A stretch of 64,000 nt of DNA from Siniperca chuatsi. Its lineage: Eukaryota > Chordata > Actinopteri > Centrarchiformes > Sinipercidae. The notes under the pieces are model-generated. The model was not told where the DNA came from, did not search any database, and was given only the letters and a program-made list of their open reading frames with translations. The translations under genes and the position numbers were made by a program. Location of the stretch: the NCBI RefSeq assembly GCF_020085105.1, contig NC_058063.1, positions 2,007,001-2,071,000 of the forward strand, read 5' to 3'. This document shows positions 46,501 to 58,576 of the stretch, in pieces (the stretch's first letter is position 1; each line of letters starts with the position of its first letter).

Positions 46501-49322
46501 CTGGTTGTTAATGGGAAACTCTTTAGTACGCACAAATACTAAATAGTGATGTAAAATTCTGATCATTTAAGAGTATCAGTGTCCGATGATGGTCAAAATG
46601 CTTTAAAGACTTTCCCGCCCTGACGAGAGTACATTTCACAGTTAAAAAACGCTGAGTCATTGTCATCACTTGACTTGAAAATGATCAAATGTAAAGATAC
46701 TGCATGTATTGCACAATATGAGTGATCGACTAGTTTACTACTATTGTTTTGGGTATATTCTTTGGAGTTTCACATTAAGCATAATAAACCCTGCTTGCAC
46801 ATGTATGGTATTAATGTGGTAATATGATCCCGTATCATTTGAACCCTATGAATAAACTGTGTGTCTAAGTAGTCATCAATGATTTGCTTACCAGAAGATG
46901 TGGCTGAGGAGCAGGGCTGCATAGTCCCTGAGGGTCCAGTGGTCATTGAGTGGGTTGATGGAGGCGGCCAGCGGCTCCAGGATGCAGTACATGACGCTGG
47001 AGACCAGGCTGCGCACGTATGAGCCCAGGTACAGGTAGGGGTTCTGGACCAGGCTCTTCACCATGTGGAGAAGCCTGTTGAGCTGCTCCAGATCATGGCT
47101 TACTGACTTCACCTGGACAGAAATGGCCACACAATCAGCAATTGGCTAAATGCAAAAATATTTTTCCAGTTTTAACTTTTATATAGATCAAATTCTGCTA
47201 GTAATAAAAAGCAGCATTTGAAAATTTAAGACAATAAAGAAGTCTAAGAAAAACTATTTTTTAAAATGTAATTGTGAAACCTGAGAACACAGTTTTTGCA
47301 CATTTTACATCTAAAAGCAAACAAATAGGATATTTTGTACAGTAATAGTTTGTTTGGATTCTAACTTTGTTGAAAAGTTAAATATCTACAAGATGTGATC
47401 TTAGGACAAACCTACCCCACTGATGACATAAACAAAGTATGGCAGGAGGGCAGCGATCTTGGAGTTGGACTGAAGGTCCAGCAGAGCCACCTGAAACACA
47501 CAGAAGAAAAATGTTGTAAGTAACACATCGTTTAGTCACACAGAACGTCTGCCTGTATTCAGCAGCAGTTTACCTTCATGAGTTGGGGGTCCTCTCCCAG
47601 GATGGCCCGTGTGATCTGCTGGTAGTACTTCAACAGGTCGTCTGACAGAGACTGCACTGCTGTGGGAACTGTGACAAGTCAACAGTCAGGCTCAACACTC
47701 ACACTTTATAAACAGGTGTCACTAATTTAAAAATCATTCTCTCTTCTGGATACAATCAGGGTGTTACATGTTGACATGTCAGAGAGTTTATAAGGAGATC
47801 AACATGAAGAGTGGTTTTTGTGCCTAAAGTGCACAACTTGCAAATGTAATAGGTGGCAAATGTTCAATATCACAAGAAGGATACCTCACTGTTAGCTCAG
47901 AGTGCAGAATTAGCTGTTAGCATGTAGTGATCTGGTCAGAGCCCTGGATTTTAATAAGGTGATGGATGGTTTTGAATGCAGGCATTGCACTAATACTTGT
48001 TCAGTGAAGTTCATTTAGCATGTTTTTGCAACATAAAACAAATCCAATTATGAAAAGGACTTAAAAACGTTCCTCCACATGTTGTGTTGTACACAGCCTG
48101 CCAGTGACTCAGCTGTGTGTGTATCATCTCAACGGTTTGTATACATAATACATCCTCCATTAATTTGTCAATGTCAGGCAATCAAAAGTTGAAAAATGTT
48201 CTACTTTACTACATCGTGTTGCGTCCAGAGTGACATTTCCCAAGATTGAACACTGCATATTACTTCACAAGTAAGGGATTTTTGCCCCTTCATACTAATT
48301 TCCTTGAAAATTAATAGAGGAGGGGCAACCCCTACTGTGTGTTGAGCCCGTTAATCATAGTATGGCTGAGTCTTACCTGTCCCCTGAGGCTCCAGGTTGC
48401 CTTTCCCGTCCAGGTAAGACACATTCACTGATGGGAGAAGAAGACAGGAGAAATTATTACTAAATGATCCCTCCTGGTTCAAAGACCTGAATCATTAGCT
48501 TTCAGCATCAAGGATACTTCTGTCAGTAGTTTATGACAGTGCAGGGGGTCATACCTCGCACCATGGTCTCAGCACAGCCCTTGGGAATGTTGGTGGCCAA
48601 AGCCAACTCGACCAGGTTTATATCCCGATCCTCAATGAAGAAAAGCTCTCCTTCTTTTACTGAACGGAAAGGAAGAGCATCCTGGGCCCCGCAGCCACAT
48701 ATAGCCTGATGAACACAGCGCGTTAAAGAAGCTGAAGGCAATGACTACTGTAGCATGTTCATGTCATATCAGACTGACCGTACAGACAGACTGGGAGCGA
48801 CCACTGATGTGAGCATTACAACATTCTCACCTCCACGTTGCTCCAGCGTAAAGCTCTGTTGAAGTCCTCCACTGTCAGCTTCCTCCTCTTGGCATGTCTC
48901 ATAAACTGAGAGCTGCTCTGTGTGGGTCCAAAACAACAAACCATCAATACTGCATGACTCCACGAATAACTTGCACTGCACTTCTACACATTTTGACACA
49001 CTTCTATGTATTACATATCCATTCAGCAATAATGATGTGGTGGAGACTTGTCCATATGTGTATACTTGGGTCATGGAAACAGCTGATGAAGCTTAGCCTT
49101 TAAAGTGATACTCCACCCAAAATGGGATGAGTGTTTCATACTCAAAGATTTGACATCCGTCCATGCAGCACTGACCTGCGTGGCCTCCCTGAGCCGGTAA
49201 CACACGTCCTCAGCCAGCAGAGCGGCCAAATCGTCGCCGAGCTCCACGCCTGAACTCTCGGCCATGAGTTTGACAGACTCCCGAGAAACCTCGGCGAAGC
49301 GGCGCTCCTCCCGGTCCGCCAT
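41840..49322 (-). CDS. taf6l: TAF6-like RNA polymerase II p300/CBP-associated factor (SAGA/PCAF complex subunit); 11 coding exons
   Basis: Coding exons (minus strand): 49176-49322, 48831-48917, 48555-48705, 48377-48427, 47574-47668, 47416-47490, 46892-47112, 45742-45874, 43365-43493, 42262-42758, 41840-42173. All have GT-AG borders and consistent phases, giving 639 residues (human about 620). Exons 1-2 (residues 1-78) form the H4-like histone fold, starting MADREERRFAEVSRES. Exons 5-9 (about 180-363) form the TAF6 C-terminal HEAT-type domain, with GVKSVSHDLEQL, EPLAASINPLNDHWTLRD and GAVVGLHALGWK. Exon 10 is Pro/Gly/Ser-rich linker. Exon 11 ends in the conserved Arg-rich tail SRDVFPKARF ... 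HYSLHLPL. TAF6L is a nuclear structural subunit of the SAGA-type histone acetyltransferase coactivator, replacing TAF6. An acceptor 15 bases before the ATG implies an upstream non-coding exon. Confidence 0.97.
43506..43560. repeat. (CA)27 microsatellite at the taf6l exon 9 acceptor
   Basis: On the transcript strand this reads (TG)27 then TTTTT, then gttgacag and exon 9. The tract therefore forms the polypyrimidine/branch region of the 3' splice site. Confidence 0.95.
43730..45620. repeat. Transposon-derived sequence in taf6l intron 8
   Basis: Repeated 'gccacctactggcaa' and 'gcgccacatggtggacacag' words, with 'gggcatcacggccaaa' and 'gggcatccacggcaaaattg' internal copies, mark decayed interspersed repeats. 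The 44778-45026 frame is not recognised. No exon of taf6l falls here. Confidence 0.45.
45965..46880. other. taf6l intron 7, no further feature
   Basis: The intron carries a decayed repeat at 45915-46150 resembling the 54.3-kb element (gggtgataatatgtcagatgt); nothing else is assigned. Confidence 0.4.
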
Positions 49323-49964
49323 GCTCACGGCGACCACTCAGAACCTGGCAAGGAAAAGCACCTTACGTTAACACTTGCTACCTATGGCCTTTGACATCTT
49401 CTTAGACAAGACGACAGCGTGATGTACGGCAGGTGTTTCTGAACTTCGGGGGCTCCGTATAATAAACAGCTGGTGTTTTAAAGTTTAGCTTTAACTTATA
49501 CATTTTATTATGATTGAATCGTGCTTGGTGAATCAACTATATCCCGAATATACAAAAACACATATTCGATCCGTTGCAGGTCTTGACTTTTGGTGCATCC
49601 GTTATGTATTAGTGACAATAAGCCAATAATTTTTCAATGACCATATTTTTCCACTGGGATCTGTTACAGTTCTTTCTGAATATAAGGACCAGCGCGGACT
49701 CGCTCTCCAGCATGCTAACAAAATTAAATTTCGTTTCCGTCTATCAGCTGAACCAAACAATTGTGTCAAAAAGTGTAGATAAATAATAAAATAATGTGAC
49801 AAGCAACCAAATAACGTTAACGTTACTAGCCTGAGTCATTAACTTAAGTTAGGTTACCGGTTGAAGCTAGCTACAATCACATGAGATGCTAATAGTTAGC
49901 TGTCTAAGAATAGCAGAGAAAATGCAGCGCAAAATCTTTAATATTTACCAAGACTTTACCTTCT

Positions 49965-50300
49965 TAGCTAGAACGACTGAATGCTGAGTGTCAGAAGAAA
50001 AAGTTCAGCGTAACTATTCTTTTAATGGCGCTGTTCTACACTAGGCGCTCCATAAATAACATCACGTTAGCAAGCACGAGAATAGATGACATCCGTCATG
50101 CCCTTCAAAATAAAGTAATTCTGTCCATTTCTTTTAATAGTATGCCGCATTGATGATAAAAAATAAAATATACTAAGGAGTCTTTAAAACATCAAGATTT
50201 GATTGATGGCTTTCAAAAAGCTTCTTAATTTAAGTAAATGGGTTTGACTAAAAACGCACAACATCCGGTTTAATTCTGGCTAACTTGACTGTTTTGGCTA
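49965..50300 (-). promoter_or_regulatory. Candidate taf6l promoter and non-coding first exon
   Basis: On the minus strand a possible donor (ctaagaag|gtaaag at about 49970) would pair with the acceptor ccttgccag at about 49338, in front of the start codon. That would give a short 5'UTR exon of about 50-100 bp here. Inverted CCAAT motifs (gattgg) occur further right, near 50351 and 50383. The exact start site is unknown. Confidence 0.4.
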
Positions 50301-50629
50301 CATATTGACATTTTCCGTATACAAGTGACGCGCCAGGAGGTGAAGTCAGTGATTGGTCGATTGAAGAGCATTGGGAGACACGGATTGGTTAATTTAATAC
50401 CTGTCAGACACAGGGGGATGGCCCCCTTGAATGGAGGGAAGTTATGGGTCTACTTTGAACATAACTATTCCCAAAAAGAAAAACGCAAAAATGTTTTGAA
50501 ATTGTTGTGTTTGATCACTGCTGGCATTTTACTTTCCAAAATGAATGTGCTTCTGAAATCTGGCTGCGGGGATTTGCTACACAAGAGCGTGAGGGCCAAC
50601 ATTGATGGTGGGTGATGAGGCCTGGTTTG

Positions 50630-50900
50630 CAGTCAGTGTTCCAGTTCATCTGAAAGTGTTGAGGGCAGGGCTCTGTGCAGGCCAGTCAAATTCTTCCACA
50701 CCCAACTGGGAAGGACATTCCTTTATGGAGCTGGCTTTGTACATGGAAGCATTGTTTTATTGAAACAGGAGGGGACCAAACAAGTTGGAACCGTCTAAAA
50801 TATCATTGCATGCTGTAGCATTAATATTTCCTGCAATTGAACTATGGGGCTTATTATACTCAGGTTCACTTCTTTGAGGGACCTTGATGCACAAGCAAAC
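50630..50900 (+). mobile_element. Tc1/mariner-derived fragment
   Basis: Contains 'ggcagggctctgtgcaggcc', 'agtcaaattcttccacaccc' and 'tttatggagctggctttgta', typical of the same Tc1-type family whose end lies at 25620. It encodes no intact transposase. Confidence 0.65.
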
Positions 50901-50988
50901 CTTAGTTCCAAGTATTAACATGTAAAATACTGTGCTGAAAACCTCCTTACATCAAACCCAGACACAAAGGGTTAAAGATTAAAATTTG

Positions 50989-50994
50989 TTTATT
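50989..50994 (-). terminator. Candidate cth1 polyadenylation signal
   Basis: AATAAA on the minus strand, 343 bases beyond the cth1 stop codon. It is the first canonical signal I found downstream. Confidence 0.5.
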
Positions 50995-51336
50995 CATGAT
51001 GCTGTGGTCAGACATTTCATTTACACAGTTCATTAATAAAGTATTTACAATAGTTTAAAAAAAGAAATTTAAATTACACTCATAGCTACACCTGTAGGGA
51101 TTCAGGAGACCACCTGTCCAGCTCTATTCCAGACTGCCTGATCTACAACTGATCAGTTTAAGGCCTTCTTGACCTGCTGACACAAGCTTGCAAGTCAAAC
51201 AACCTCAAGTTAAAAAAATAATTATATATAATTAATTAATTTCCTAGGGAGAAGTGTTAAAAACAAAAAACAGATTTAAAATTGAGCTGTGGTGGTGTTT
51301 AGTGCAGATGCTGGTTCCAACTGTGACCACATCCAG

Positions 51337-53001
51337 TTAGAGTGCCCTGTTGTCCCAGATCTCCTGGGCCTTGCTGCTCTCCAGCTGCTGAAGGTGGAGG
51401 GCAAGCGGCAGCAGCAGGTCACTAAGGTGCTGACTGGAGAAGGTGAAGGCGTTGTGGGCCGTGGCCTCTGCAGGCGGGGTGGCGAGAGGGGAGGTTGATG
51501 GAGGAGAAGATGAGGTTGAAGAGTTTGGTGAGGTGGTGGTGAAAGGAGAGGTGGGGGAAGGTAAACCTGAACTGCCAGGGAACGGCTGAGGATAGAAGGA
51601 CCCTCCTTGGGTTTGGTCGGAGGTTTTGATCTTGCTGGGGAGGCCGTGCTGGAAGCGACAGCGTGTGCCGTACAAGCAGAACCCAAAGGAGCTGAAGGTG
51701 CGGCACAGGGCTCCACGTGGCTTCCACTCCTTCATCTGCGGCTGGAGCTGTGGGTTGGGAACAGGCGGAGTCTTCTCCTTGCCAACGTCGGGCGACTCCA
51801 AACCGCTGCCGACATCTCCACCCTCGACGTGCAAGAAGTTACAGCGGGTCCCAAAGGGACAAACGCCAAAGGAGCGGAAGGTGCGACAGGGGACATTCCT
51901 GCGGCGGCGCAAGGCGGGGCGCTGCTCAGTGGGGTTGTGGACGAACAGGCAGCGGCTGCCGTAGTAACAGTAGCCGGTTGTATGGTAGCTGCGACACAAC
52001 TCAGTCTTGTACTTTGGGTGGCGGAAGGAAACGTGGAGCTCATGGAGGCCGTGGGCGAACTGGCAGCGCTCGGCGTACTTGCAGAAACCAGTAGCCGAGT
52101 AGCTGGTGCAGAGCTCCGTCTTGTAGCGGGTGGAGCAGACCCAGGGGATGAGTGGAGGGGAGGATGACTCTACCAGGGGGAGCAGGGCCTTAGCCAGGGA
52201 GAGTCCACCACCAACTCCATCTGACTCCTCACTGGACAGCAGGTTGTCCACTAACTCCTCATCTTGGTAGGAAGGCAGGAACAAGTCATCACTACTGGTC
52301 TGGAAAAAATAAGTAATTCAGAGTATGACTTGAGTATGGTATAATACTCAATACTGCTTTTTAATTAATTTTTACTTATTTATTTATTTTGTTATATCTA
52401 TCTCAACACACATGCTTTGTAAGGTTTAGTCCAGTATGTTTGTTTAGCATTTATTGGCTCATCCCTGATTGGAGATCAGGAGCCAAAAACTGGCCATATG
52501 AGGTTTTCACAGAATCAAAGGCTGTATCTAATAATTATTCATTAGAAAATAAATATTTTTTAAATCAATTAAGCTATAGAATCCCTTCAAATTAAATGCA
52601 AGGGACAATTTAAATAGTTTGAAATTTAAAAAAAAAAAATTACAAGTTAAAGCAATATAAAAATCAGAAAAGCAGCAAATTCCCACAAAATGTTTTGGTG
52701 GACATTTACAACAGTAACTTTGATAAAGTTTAGTCATTTTCATTCAGACAACCTAATTACTATCTACTAATTATTTAAACACCATACCAATACATACAAA
52801 GTACAAGTGCTGTGACTGGATACGCTCATAGTTTGTCTTAACAGTTATGTTAAGACAAACATTACTAACAATATTTCTTATTACAGAGTAGCAAAGACTA
52901 ATTAAGAGAACTGAGCAGTTATATTTTAGAACTAATTTAAAAAGACAGCATTGTCTTAAGAATGGATGTATAGCCTAATCTACTTGACTTACCTCAAACA
53001 T
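51337..53001 (-). CDS. cth1: Four-finger CCCH (tristetraprolin-family) RNA-binding protein, cth1 type; exons 52993-53001 and 51337-52299
   Basis: Exon 1 encodes only MFE before a gtaagt donor; exon 2 carries the rest, giving 323 residues. Four CCCH fingers with C-x8-C-x5-C-x3-H spacing are visible: Cys67/76/82-His86, Cys105/114/120-His124, Cys141/150/156-His160 and Cys202/211/217-His221. The first two have the RYKTELC/KYKTELC lead-ins that bind UAUU half-sites in AU-rich 3'UTRs. The tail is Ser/Pro/Thr-rich, as in TTP-family proteins that recruit decay factors. Mammalian ZFP36 proteins have only two fingers; four fingers are characteristic of fish cth1, described as an early-embryonic gene. 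It sits between taf6l and mta2 on the same strand, 2 kb from taf6l. A TATA-like box lies about 195 bp upstream. Function as an mRNA-decay factor is inferred from the family. Confidence 0.93.
52301..52991 (-). other. cth1 intron
   Basis: The single intron, about 690 bp and AT-rich, holds no repeat or exon that I recognise. Confidence 0.8.
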
Positions 53002-53194
53002 GGTTGCAAACAGATGGAGAGTTGCTTGTGATGATTTGGGAGGTAAGCCCCTGGCAGGAAACAGCCTCCAAACCGGTCTAAATAACAGAAGCCCTGCAGA
53101 GTGGCTGGAAGAGTGTGTTAGTAGAATGGCATGGACCCCACCACTCCTGCTTTGTTATGGCGTCCCAAGCATCGAACGACTGACCTCCGTTGGT

Positions 53195-53202
53195 CTTTTA
53201 AA
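53195..53202 (-). promoter_or_regulatory. TATA-like box of cth1
   Basis: TTTAAAAG on the minus strand, preceded by GC-rich sequence (ggaaggcgggaggtgag in the coding-strand sense). It would place a start site near 53165-53172 and give a 5'UTR of about 170 bases. Confidence 0.5.
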
Positions 53203-53849
53203 CACGCGCTCACCTCCCGCCTTCCACTTCAAATGAGCATCAGGTGTGCTCGAGCTCAAAGGCAGAAGTGCGTCTCGAGCGACCAATCACGTCCACGTGC
53301 GGGGAACGCGCTCGATGGCGGACCAATCCGTTTAGCAGCTATGCTAATATCAGCGTCACGGTACGCTAATGTCCGTGTATTTGCATAAAGCTGAATCCAG
53401 TCAGTGTGTGTATTAAATAATACTAAAATACAGGGTTGGGTTGTATGTGGACTCAGTGTGGGACACCAGAAGTAATTCTGGTCCTGAATGTCGTCTTATT
53501 GTTTTATTCATGTACTTAATTTTATTTATTTATTTTTATTCTTTACCGTCCTTTACAGTGAAATGCTAATTTGCTATCGGCTAGCGGATATTTATCGTAG
53601 GGCTCAATCAACATCCTCAGTGAATACACTGTTCAGAAATAAAGCTCATTAGATTTGTCGAGATTAACACCTCAGTCGGAAGTGGTTAAAACAAACCTTC
53701 TAATTAAAAGCCGTCTGATAGGAACACAGCTGAGTAAAAATAGACAAATATTTCCTTTAGCTTGGCTAATCTTTGTTTAAGCTCTGTCCAATCAGGCCCA
53801 GAGCAGGAATCCTTAAATATTTTCATATCATGGACTTCCAGTAGAAACA

Positions 53850-54250
53850 CACAATTTACAGTGCTCATAGAAAGTATTTATCCACCATGAAAATGTTTTC
53901 TTTCTTTCTTTTTTTATTGTTCTGCAATTTTAAATCACAGTGGATGTAATTAAGCTTCATTAAGACAAAGGTTTAATGGCAGGGTGAAAATACATCTCTA
54001 CAAATTAAGAACAAATATAAAACACAAAAGTCACCACTTTGAATTTTTTTCTTTTTTTTTTTTTTTTACCTTTGCAAAGCTGTTCAAGCTCTGTCAAGTT
54101 TCATTGAGACTCCAACCCTCTCACTTGAGGACATTAACAGCCTCTCAGCAGTCATCCTCCCACACAACAGCTTTTCCCCTAATCAGCTGTGATTCAAGGT
54201 TGTAAAAAAAGAAAAACATGAAGTTGAAGCGGTATGAATACTGTTTATAC
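53850..54250. mobile_element. Tc1-like MITE, probable
   Basis: Starts 'acagtgctcatagaaagtat' and ends around 'gaagcggtatgaatactg', outward words typical of fish Tc1/mariner non-autonomous copies. Contains a T run but no coding region. Confidence 0.45.
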
Positions 54251-54289
54251 TCTAATGTTGAACTGTACTGTGGAAAGGTTTCACTCATA

Positions 54290-54640
54290 GTGAGAATCCA
54301 CAGAGAATTATCACCAACTCTGCAGTTTTTTCATCTTTACAGAGCTTTTTAGCCTCTTTCAGCTAATTGTAGTTTTCTGACCTGCAAACTCCACTCTCAT
54401 CAACCCACTGTGCAGGAGCTGCTCAGCAGCAAACAGCAGGCAGACACAGTTAGAGAGCAGCTGCTGAACACAGTGGAGCGTTTAGCAGCTGAAGAGCCAG
54501 ATATTCTCAGGAGTTGGTGGAGACCAAAGCAGAGCAAAAAGGAGAGTGAATATTGGACTTCCATTTGTTTATTGAACAGAATCACCGTAACAATTTTATA
54601 AGGTGATAATGTCAATGTTGTGTTTTTAGCTGCTTCCAAT
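54290..54640 (+). repeat. Interspersed repeat (gagctgctcagcagcaaacag family)
   Basis: Contains 'gagaattatcaccaactctg', 'gctgctcagcagcaaacagc' and 'ggtgataatgtcaatgttgt'. Related pieces lie at 40440-40500, 45915-46100 and 27290-27310. Confidence 0.6.
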
Positions 54641-55384
54641 GCCCCCAAGCAGCTAAACAGTTAATGCTGCTTCAAATTCAATTCAATAATTTGGAGGCTC
54701 ATTTAATCCATTTTGTAGAAAAACTTAAGTGTTAAAAAAAAATGGGTCTAAATATTATTTTATCATTAATTTATAAAAAAGAAAATGCACATGGAAGCAA
54801 ACAAGGCAGGCATATTAACAAAGTTAATGGAGGCATATGTGACACATAATTTACAAATTAATAATGCAAGGCCATTCCCAAAGTTTAATTCCACAAACTT
54901 TTAAGCATAGTAAACTTTAAATGCTTGAACCTTCAGAAAAGTAGTCACCAGGATCGGTACTGTTTTTCATACCGGAGCAAATATAATCCCATATGTTGCC
55001 AAAATGGTACTTTTCTGATAGCTCACATTGAGGAATTGCATTTTTTCCTCTTCTTACAAAAACCCTTCTCAAATGTAGGTTTTTAAATTTTGTCTTAAAA
55101 CAAGACAGCTGTCCAAGAACTTTGTCTAAATAAAAAAAGTCAGTCTAAAATTTATATAGAAATTTAGGAAATATCTAATAAACAAAAGCATTTGTTGCCA
55201 ACTTCCTGTAATTGGCAGTTCTGATACTGTGCGCTAGAGACATTTAATTTGGTACCAAAGACGTACTGAAGTTTGACACCCAGCCCTACTGAGGACCTGA
55301 GCTCAGTTTTCTCTAACCTGGTAAACACCTAGAGAAACACAGCTGAGAAAGAGCCCATAACTGACCACAAAGAAAAAAAAATTC

Positions 55385-58346
55385 TTTATTTCTTTTCTTA
55401 TCAAGATACATTAAAGGATACAGAGACATTGGAATAAAAAACACTTGAGAAAAAGTTTCAATTGTAGCATGTCTGTCTCTCCATCATACAAAAATCAGCA
55501 ACCTCTCCCTTTTGAATGTCGCCCCTGGTTCAAATGACCACCCCACCCACCCTATGAAGGAGAGCAATGTTTCACATGTACAGTAGCCTATTAGAGCCAT
55601 CTCCACCATACTGGAGCAGAATTACACACTTTAGATGTAAAAAAAAGTTTAAAATATGCCAGTTTTCAACTTTTCTTTACACAGATTAGTATTTGCTACA
55701 AACTAAACACTTCAATTTCTTTTTTTGAGAAATATTACAAAGCCCACATTGGGACCAAAATTGCTTATAAAACCAGTGTAGCCCCTCGCTGCTATGGGGG
55801 TTCACAGGCTGAGGGACACAGAGGAATTATAATTATCCAATTAACAACTTACTTTTAGTACTCACCCTTTCGTAATGGTACAAACAGGGGGGGACTAAAA
55901 TAAACAAAGCAAAAGTTGAGACAGCTGAAGATTTCTTTCACATTGTTGTCATACCCAATCACAATCAAAAACATCACATCTGCTGCATCATCAGACATTT
56001 ACAGACGAGGATTAAGGCCATATGAAAAAAGTTCTGCATTAATCAATATTTGGAGGAAAACTACAACTTTAATCTCACTCTTTTTGCAATTTTTAACATT
56101 AATTTCAGAACTTATTTTTTTAGCCTTAATTGTCTTCCGTGCATTTACATATGTTGCTGCTTTATTAACAGACTTATCACCTGACCAGTAACATAATTGT
56201 GTCAGTTTCATTCAAAGCAACCAAACAGTACATTGTCAGAAATGCTGTGGCTTTAGTCTAACAGTACTTCAGAGTTAAAAGTGTCCACTCACAATGGACG
56301 TCAACTTTTATTTATTTTTTTGGTGCACATTATGGCTTCATTTTGGAATTTTGCAGACTCAAACATAGTACCTCAAAGCCAAATGTGTTCTCTCATCATG
56401 GCGAGTCAAACAGTAACTTGTGCAAATCCATGGTAAGCACAATCATTTGAATTTCCTCAAACACTACATATGATCCCTCCTACACTGTAAACCTACAGAC
56501 TCCTTTGAGCAATGATCCTGTCCCCTTGAGTCCAGACTGCCTGTTCAAATGTCTTGGGGTGAGGTTAAGAGAACAGGACCCAGGGAACGTCTCTCTTCAA
56601 ACCGGCTAAAAGTGGCTATAAAAGCGTTGCTATCAACTGACAAGAGACGAAAGACAAATGTGGCTTGACTGCAATAGCAACCCTCATCAGTTTCTTAAAA
56701 CATTACTACTGCGATGCCTGGTGAAGGTGGAGACGGCATGGAGGGTCATTAATAACCAAACTATCAAGTGAGCATAAAACAAATTTAAGCCGTTATGTCA
56801 GGATTAGTAAATCCTAAATCAGGACTCAGTTCAGGCCGTACAAACAATAGGGGGGGAAAAAAAACAAACAGCAAAATGAGGGTTCAGTAAAAACACTAAA
56901 ATCCAGATTTTACGCACTCTCTGTGCATATTTCCACCTGTTTGGGTAGATGTGAATGTGACAGAACAGTTATCAACAACTTAAGGTTACCAGGATTAGTA
57001 AGTAGTAGACAGACAGGGTTCAGTGAAGACACTAAAATCCTGAATTTGTGCACACTCAGGTGGAAATGGGTAGATTCTGTAAGTGAGAGAGCAGTTATCA
57101 ATAATTTAAGGTTAACATGATGTGTGGCTTCTATGACCATATTTACTTCAACTGACTTCAACAATTTTAATGACTGATTACTCGTTTAAATCATTCAAGT
57201 CATAGTAAACTCAATATCTGGGTTTTGGACTATTGGTCGGTCAAAACAAGCAATTTGAAGACGTCCCCTTGGGCTTTGGAGAATTGCGATAGGCATTTTT
57301 TAATCAATTAATTGAGAAGATAATTGGCAGATTCATTTCTAATGACAATAATGGTTAGTTACAGCCCCGAAACTGAAATTATTACTTCGAAGGCGTTGTC
57401 TAACAGGGTGGCACTTTTGATTTTGTATGAGTGATACAATCTGTCAAAACTAAGCAATCAGCTTTGACACCAGTGGGCAAACAAAGCCCTACTGCTTGTT
57501 TAAATATAGTTACAATCCCTCGCTAACGCAAAACATTAATTACACTCTACATTCCACCCTGACTGTCTACAGTTTTGTTCTGTACTTGCACATCTGTCTC
57601 TGCACTCTCTCAAACCTTGACTTTCACACTGCTTAAGTTGTTTTGTGCTCACTCAATATTTTTGACACTGAGGGCTTTTCATAAGATGGAGGATGTTAAG
57701 AGGTGCAGATGGGATGAACCTCTAGGGAAGGACTTGACCTGCCGGGATTCATTAACCCCTGTAACAGGCTTGTGTTCGGCTCCTGACTGATGATGGAAAA
57801 ATATGACGAAAAGTTAAGAGTAAAAAGGCAGGAGATTAATCCAACACTGTGTTCACACTGACTGAGGGCTGCTCTGTCAACATGTCTCCTCAACTTGACC
57901 AACGAACATGTGCACAGTCCGTGAGCTACAATTAACAGCCAGTCAGATTTCCCCTGCTGGAATGGAGCAGATCAGTGTACGAGTGAAATCTTCAAAATCA
58001 AATCAAATTAGACCTTAAGCCTGCTAGCTGTCCCACACAGTCTCCCATTTCCACCTCTTCACCCCCAATTCTCCTCACATACTGTGGGTGTCACCCCTTA
58101 AATGATGAATATATTTACACAAAAATAGAGACATGGAGGGGAAAAACAGTGTGCTTTATCATCATTGTTTCAGGATGAGAGATATCTTGATTTTAAATTA
58201 CACATTTAAACACAGGCGGCATTGAAAAGGGGAGCAAAATAATTCAGGATCTGGAATAAAATACTACAAAGCCCAAGGTGTTGTGTGAGTGTCAGTGTGT
58301 TGATGTGTGTGTTTAATATGATGGAAATGTACAGTCTTCTAAGTGC

Positions 58347-58387
<41 letters not shown>

Positions 58388-58576
58388 TGTGTGTTTTGGG
58401 CACAACCTTTGGGAAGTAACAGAGGACTAAAGAAAAATGACGCTGCAAAGAGGGAAAATAAAAGACTACTGGTATGGCATACTGTGCTGCCTGTTAAGTG
58501 ATGGCCTGAGCACAGACCCTCCCAAACTCCCACCCGACCCCCATGTCCTGTTAAAAGACCCCCCTGTCCCTCCCCT
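55385..58576 (-). other. Probable long mta2 3'UTR
   Basis: The 3.2 kb after the mta2 stop lack recognisable transposons, unlike other non-coding parts of the window, and end at an AATAAA on the minus strand (55385-55390) beside an A-rich stretch. One GT microsatellite (58349-58394) lies inside. That this is all one 3'UTR is an inference from low repeat content. Confidence 0.4.
58349..58394. repeat. (GT)n microsatellite
   Basis: About 18 GT units plus a short interrupted tail, inside the likely mta2 3'UTR. Confidence 0.95.

Noticed and set aside
50325-50615. 96-residue plus-strand frame starting MTRQEVKSVIGRLKS
   Set aside because: Considered as a small gene divergent from taf6l, but I recognise no family and see no splice or polyadenylation context; the next block is a Tc1 fragment.
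51607-52167. 186-residue open frame on the plus strand
   Set aside because: It lies antisense to the zinc-finger exon of cth1; GC-rich finger codons leave the opposite strand open. No splice or protein-family support.
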